Origin: Planctomycetota bacterium
Lineage (GTDB): Bacteria; Planctomycetota; Phycisphaerae; WQYP01
Direction of reading: 5' to 3'
Assembly: GCA_021838985.1 (NCBI GenBank)
Contig: JAKCCC010000001.1
Span: 1 to 23,418, forward strand
DNA length: 23,418 nucleotides
This document shows positions 22,417-23,418 of this stretch, piece by piece; position 1 is the first letter of the stretch; each line of letters opens with the position of its first letter. Made by a program: the position numbers and the translations under genes. The notes beneath the pieces were generated by a model. It did no database searches. It saw only the letters and a list, made by a program, of their open reading frames with translations, and was not told where the DNA came from.

Positions 22417-22438
22417 GGGTGCAGGTTGGGTGCAGGTT
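22417..22438. repeat. 11-bp tandem duplication at an isomerase promoter
   Basis: GGGTGCAGGTT occurs twice in succession (22417-22427, 22428-22438). The second copy runs into the candidate -35 TTGACG. The units could be a regulator binding site or a slippage duplication. Confidence 0.6.
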
Positions 22439-22465
22439 GACGACCCTGTATATATCGCTTACCAT
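22437..22465 (+). promoter_or_regulatory. Candidate promoter of the downstream sugar isomerase
   Basis: TTGACG (22437-22442, five of six), a 17-bp spacer and TACCAT (22460-22465, four of six). The leader would be about 100 nt to the ATG at 22574. An AT-rich TATATAT lies between the boxes. Confidence 0.4.
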
Positions 22466-22573
22466 CGATAGCGTCGGTGGAGCGGTCGAACGCGAACCAT
22501 ACCCTGAAAATGGCCGCGCTGGGCCAAGGCTTCAGAGTCCGCGGCGTGCCGAAGAGCCGGAAAAGATCATATT

Positions 22574-23398
22574 ATGTATCGAGAAACCTTTGAACCGTTT
22601 CGCCTGGGTTGCCAAACCATAACCTTCGGCGAGCGACAGTGTGAATTTCTACCCCGTGTGTTTGCCGCCGTCGCGAACGCGGGTTACGCGGGCGTGGAAA
22701 TCGGATTCCGGCACATCCAGCGGACACCGCCGGACCAGCTGCGGGATATGTTGGAGCGAGCACACCTTACTCTCCTCGCCACCCATGTGGGGGGCAACCT
22801 CGCGGATACCGGCCAGGCCGGCGCGGAACGCGGGCTGTTGGCTCAGGTATTGGACTATTTGAACGCCATAAACGTGCCGTGCCTGATGTATTCCGGCCTG
22901 AAGTTCGAGAATGAGGCACAGTTCCAGAACGATTTGGCCAGGCTGCGCCAGGCCGCCAGCGAATGCCATCGCCGAAAGGTGCATTTGCTGTATCATAACC
23001 ATGATTGGGAATTCACCGCAGGCGGTCGGGTTATCGAGGCCCTGCTCGCCGAGGGGGGCGCGGAGCTGGGTTTCTGTCCCGATATCGGGTGGGTAATCCG
23101 CGGTGGCGCAGATCCGCTGGCGCTGCTGGAACGGATGAAAAATCGCCTCGGTGCCATCCACCTGAAAGATTTCTCCACCGCCGGACCGGAGGCCAAAACG
23201 GTGCTGCTCGGTGCTGGCGTCGCCCCGTTAAAGCAGGCCGCAGCATGGGTGGCGAAAAACAAACCGGGTCTCTGGGTCGTGGCGGAGCAAGATCAGGCCG
23301 AACTGCCGGCCGCAGAGGCCATTCGTCGCAACGCGATTTTCCTGCGCGCCTGGGCGCGCGGTGCGGCTGCGGCGGACGGCGCCGCCACGCTGCGCTGA
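22574..23398 (+). CDS. Sugar phosphate isomerase/epimerase (IolE-like TIM barrel)
   Basis: This 274-residue protein belongs to the xylose-isomerase-like TIM-barrel family and looks closest to the inosose dehydratase/isomerase group. It starts LGCQTITFG, with GYAGVEIGF (37-45), THVGGNL, the HNHDWEF block (141-147), FCPDIGWV with the likely metal ligand D170, AIHLKDF with H196, and WVVAEQD with E238. No signal peptide is apparent. The ATG at 22574 has GGAAAAG about 8 nt upstream. It is divergent from the SH3b gene. Substrate cannot be told; the fold assignment is firm. It shares only the fold, not obvious close similarity, with the isomerase at 2288-3181. Confidence 0.88.
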   Translation: MYRETFEPFRLGCQTITFGERQCEFLPRVFAAVANAGYAGVEIGFRHIQRTPPDQLRDMLERAHLTLLATHVGGNLADTGQAGAERGLLAQVLDYLNAINVPCLMYSGLKFENEAQFQNDLARLRQAASECHRRKVHLLYHNHDWEFTAGGRVIEALLAEGGAELGFCPDIGWVIRGGADPLALLERMKNRLGAIHLKDFSTAGPEAKTVLLGAGVAPLKQAAAWVAKNKPGLWVVAEQDQAELPAAEAIRRNAIFLRAWARGAAAADGAATLR

Positions 23399-23418
23399 AC
23401 CCACAATGACCAGGGAAA

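Noticed and set aside
23406..23418. ATG near the right edge as start of a new gene
   Set aside because: Only four codons are visible and no ribosome site precedes them.
1..23418. tRNA, rRNA, CRISPR, insertion sequence or defence system
   Set aside because: I saw no cloverleaf-like sequence, repeat-spacer array, transposase or known defence domain in the frames or intergenic regions.

Overview
The window is a GC-rich, densely packed bacterial chromosome segment. It holds 16 protein genes, the first of which is cut by the left edge. I see no rRNA, tRNA, CRISPR array or transposase. The gene content suggests a member of the PVC/Planctomycetota, perhaps Phycisphaerae-like: a secreted double-SH3b protein, a DUF1207 outer-membrane protein, several xylose-isomerase-like TIM barrels and a DUF89 phosphatase of the plant/PanK4 type. 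That assignment is inferred from families and composition, not from a marker phylogeny.

Layout. 1-3181 (+): the end of nadA (NAD synthesis), a secreted BON + DUF1207 protein, and a sugar phosphate isomerase/epimerase. 3188-5073 (-): nfo (endonuclease IV), tail-to-tail with the isomerase, and an FHA-domain protein. 5139-8162 (+): hemW and a 12-helix MFS transporter, separated by about 200 bp that may hold a gene remnant. 8086-10145 (-): accA and a PAP2 phosphatase that overlap each other; the PAP2 gene also overlaps the MFS gene tail-to-tail. 10402-11670 (-): a CrtC/AttH-like protein with its own terminator. 12063-16388 (-): a tight block transcribed in the order arfB, rsfS, argS, hemC, combining translation functions with haem synthesis. 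16619-17983 (-): a GT87-like membrane glycosyltransferase. 18254-20429 (+): galM and a DUF89 phosphatase. 20794-22287 (-): the SH3b protein. 22574-23398 (+): a second sugar isomerase.

Themes. Core metabolism (nadA, accA, hemC, hemW) and translation (argS, rsfS, arfB) sit among envelope and sugar genes. Three proteins share the AP-endonuclease-2/xylose-isomerase TIM-barrel fold. hemC makes a haem precursor and HemW is a likely haem chaperone, but they lie in separate transcription units.

Most unusual points. (1) The galM/GT87 divergent intergenic region contains a 115-bp element with 24-bp inverted arms (21/24 matching) enclosing two further perfect hairpins. (2) Next to it, galM has a near-consensus promoter placed so that transcription should begin at, or within a base of, its ATG, which implies a leaderless mRNA. 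(3) RsfS carries a roughly 145-residue extension ending in a basic tail. (4) Several short dispersed-type repeats (9-mer, 10-mer and 7-mer units) sit in gene-free stretches. I see no evidence for a defence system or other large accessory cassette.
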